This document shows positions 63,341 to 64,000 of a stretch of DNA of 64,000 bases, one piece after another (the first letter of the stretch is position 1; every line of letters begins with the position of its first letter). The DNA is from Kushneria pakistanensis (GTDB lineage Bacteria; Pseudomonadota; Gammaproteobacteria; Pseudomonadales; Halomonadaceae). The stretch is from NCBI RefSeq assembly GCF_014652795.1, contig NZ_BMZM01000003.1:124001-188000 (forward strand), in the 5' to 3' direction. The notes under the pieces are model-generated. The model was not told the DNA's origin, ran no database searches, and saw only the letters and a program-made list of their open reading frames with translations. The position numbers were made by a program, and so were the translations under genes.

Positions 63341-64000
63341 TTACTTCGGCAGCATGCTGCGCAGCACGTAGTGGAGAATCCCGCCGTGACGGTAGTACTC
63401 CAGCTCGTTGACGGTATCGATACGGCAAAGCGCGTCGAGGTCTTTGGTGCTGCCATCGGCAAAGGTGATGGAGACCTTCACGCTGGCACCTGGTGTCAGA
63501 TCGCTCAGACCCGAGATGCTGATGGTCTCGTCACCGGTCATGCCCAGCGAGTTGCGATCTTCACCTTCCGGGAACTGCAACGGCAGAACGCCCATGCCGA
63601 TCAGGTTGGAGCGGTGAATACGCTCGTAGGATTCGGCGATGACGGCGCGCACGCCCAGCAGGCGCGTGCCCTTGGCAGCCCAGTCACGCGAGGAGCCCGT
63701 GCCGTACTCCTTGCCGGCGATCACGACCAACGGCGTGCCTTCCTCGGCATACTTCATGGCGGCGTCATAAATCGCCATCTGCTCGCCGCTGGGGACGTAG
63801 CGGGTCATGCCGCCTTCAACGCCGTCGAGCATCTCGTTGCGGATACGCACGTTGGCAAAGGTGCCGCGCATCATCACTTCGTGGTTGCCACGACGCGAGC
63901 CGTAGGAGTTGAAGTCCTTGACCTCGACACCGTGCTCCTGCAGATAGCGGCCTGCGGGGCTGTCGGGCTTGATGGAGCCGGCCGGAGAGATGTGGTCGGT
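63341..64000 (-). CDS. acnA: Aconitate hydratase AcnA, C-terminal part (runs off the window)
   Basis: The last 219 codons of an aconitase; the 5' part lies beyond the right edge. Visible motifs: [10 protein letters not shown] at the very edge, [26 protein letters not shown] (swivel domain), [52 protein letters not shown] and the C-terminus [19 protein letters not shown]. These are typical of the AcnA/IRP1 type rather than AcnB. It isomerises citrate and isocitrate in the TCA cycle with a [4Fe-4S] cluster held by the missing upstream part. Confidence 0.97.
   Translation of the reverse strand, partial: TDHISPAGSIKPDSPAGRYLQEHGVEVKDFNSYGSRRGNHEVMMRGTFANVRIRNEMLDGVEGGMTRYVPSGEQMAIYDAAMKYAEEGTPLVVIAGKEYGTGSSRDWAAKGTRLLGVRAVIAESYERIHRSNLIGMGVLPLQFPEGEDRNSLGMTGDETISISGLSDLTPGASVKVSITFADGSTKDLDALCRIDTVNELEYYRHGGILHYVLRSMLPK

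Overview
The window is a gene-dense, high-GC stretch of a gammaproteobacterial chromosome. Protein signatures and gene order (ffh-rpsP-rimM-trmD-rplS, xerD-dsbC-hom-thrC-recJ, prfB-lysS, rsmD/ftsYEX-rpoH, algC-dut-coaBC-argB-slmA, radC-rpmBG-mutM) fit the Oceanospirillales/Pseudomonadales area, and Halomonadaceae best. That placement is inference from protein flavour, not from a search. No rRNA, tRNA, CRISPR array, prophage or insertion sequence was recognised.

Layout. 1-6.5 kb: a truncated MFS-PlsC lipid protein; a PepSY/response regulator/histidine kinase operon; a CNNM/CorC-type membrane protein; a CcsA-like membrane protein. 6.8-10.6 kb: ffh and the rpsP-rimM-trmD-rplS operon. 10.7-17.8 kb: xerD, dsbC, hom, thrC, a glutathione transferase, recJ. 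17.9-31.4 kb: an accessory block lying where recJ and prfB are neighbours in many relatives. It holds a YitT protein, a glyoxalase-fold protein, a copper operon (MerR regulator, three-HMA CopA, and a 27-residue membrane peptide coupled to CopA) and an oligopeptide ABC operon with three tandem binding proteins. 31.6-34.4 kb: prfB with its programmed +1 frameshift, and lysS. 34.5-38.6 kb: an acidic unknown protein, an MFS exporter, bolA, a HolD (psi)-like gene overlapping rimI, and a ZapB-like coiled coil. 38.7-43.8 kb: rsmD, divergent ftsY-ftsE-ftsX, rpoH. 44-50.4 kb: an EAL-type phosphodiesterase whose 3' end overlaps slmA, then argB, algC, dut, coaBC. 50.5-53.7 kb: a class C acid phosphatase lipoprotein, a Tat-exported SMP-30-like lactonase behind a LacI-type palindrome, and a quinone-oxidoreductase-like enzyme. 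53.9-58.9 kb: radC, rpmB, rpmG, mutM, rlmI, a DUF2007 zinc-ribbon protein, trpS. 59-64 kb: an S9 peptidase, a YeeE/YedE transporter, an unknown membrane protein, and the 3' end of aconitase.

Most of the window is housekeeping. The least ordinary items are: the copper operon, whose 20-bp-spacer promoter and regulator cysteine pattern look ZntR-like while the ATPase has Cu(I) signatures; the 27-residue peptide ATGA-coupled to that ATPase; three tandem OppA paralogues separated by mRNA hairpins; a cryptic HolD-like gene; an RExxE-bearing sensor kinase with a PepSY partner; and an 86-bp convergent coding overlap between the EAL gene and slmA. I see no clear evidence of a wholly new defence or mobile system.
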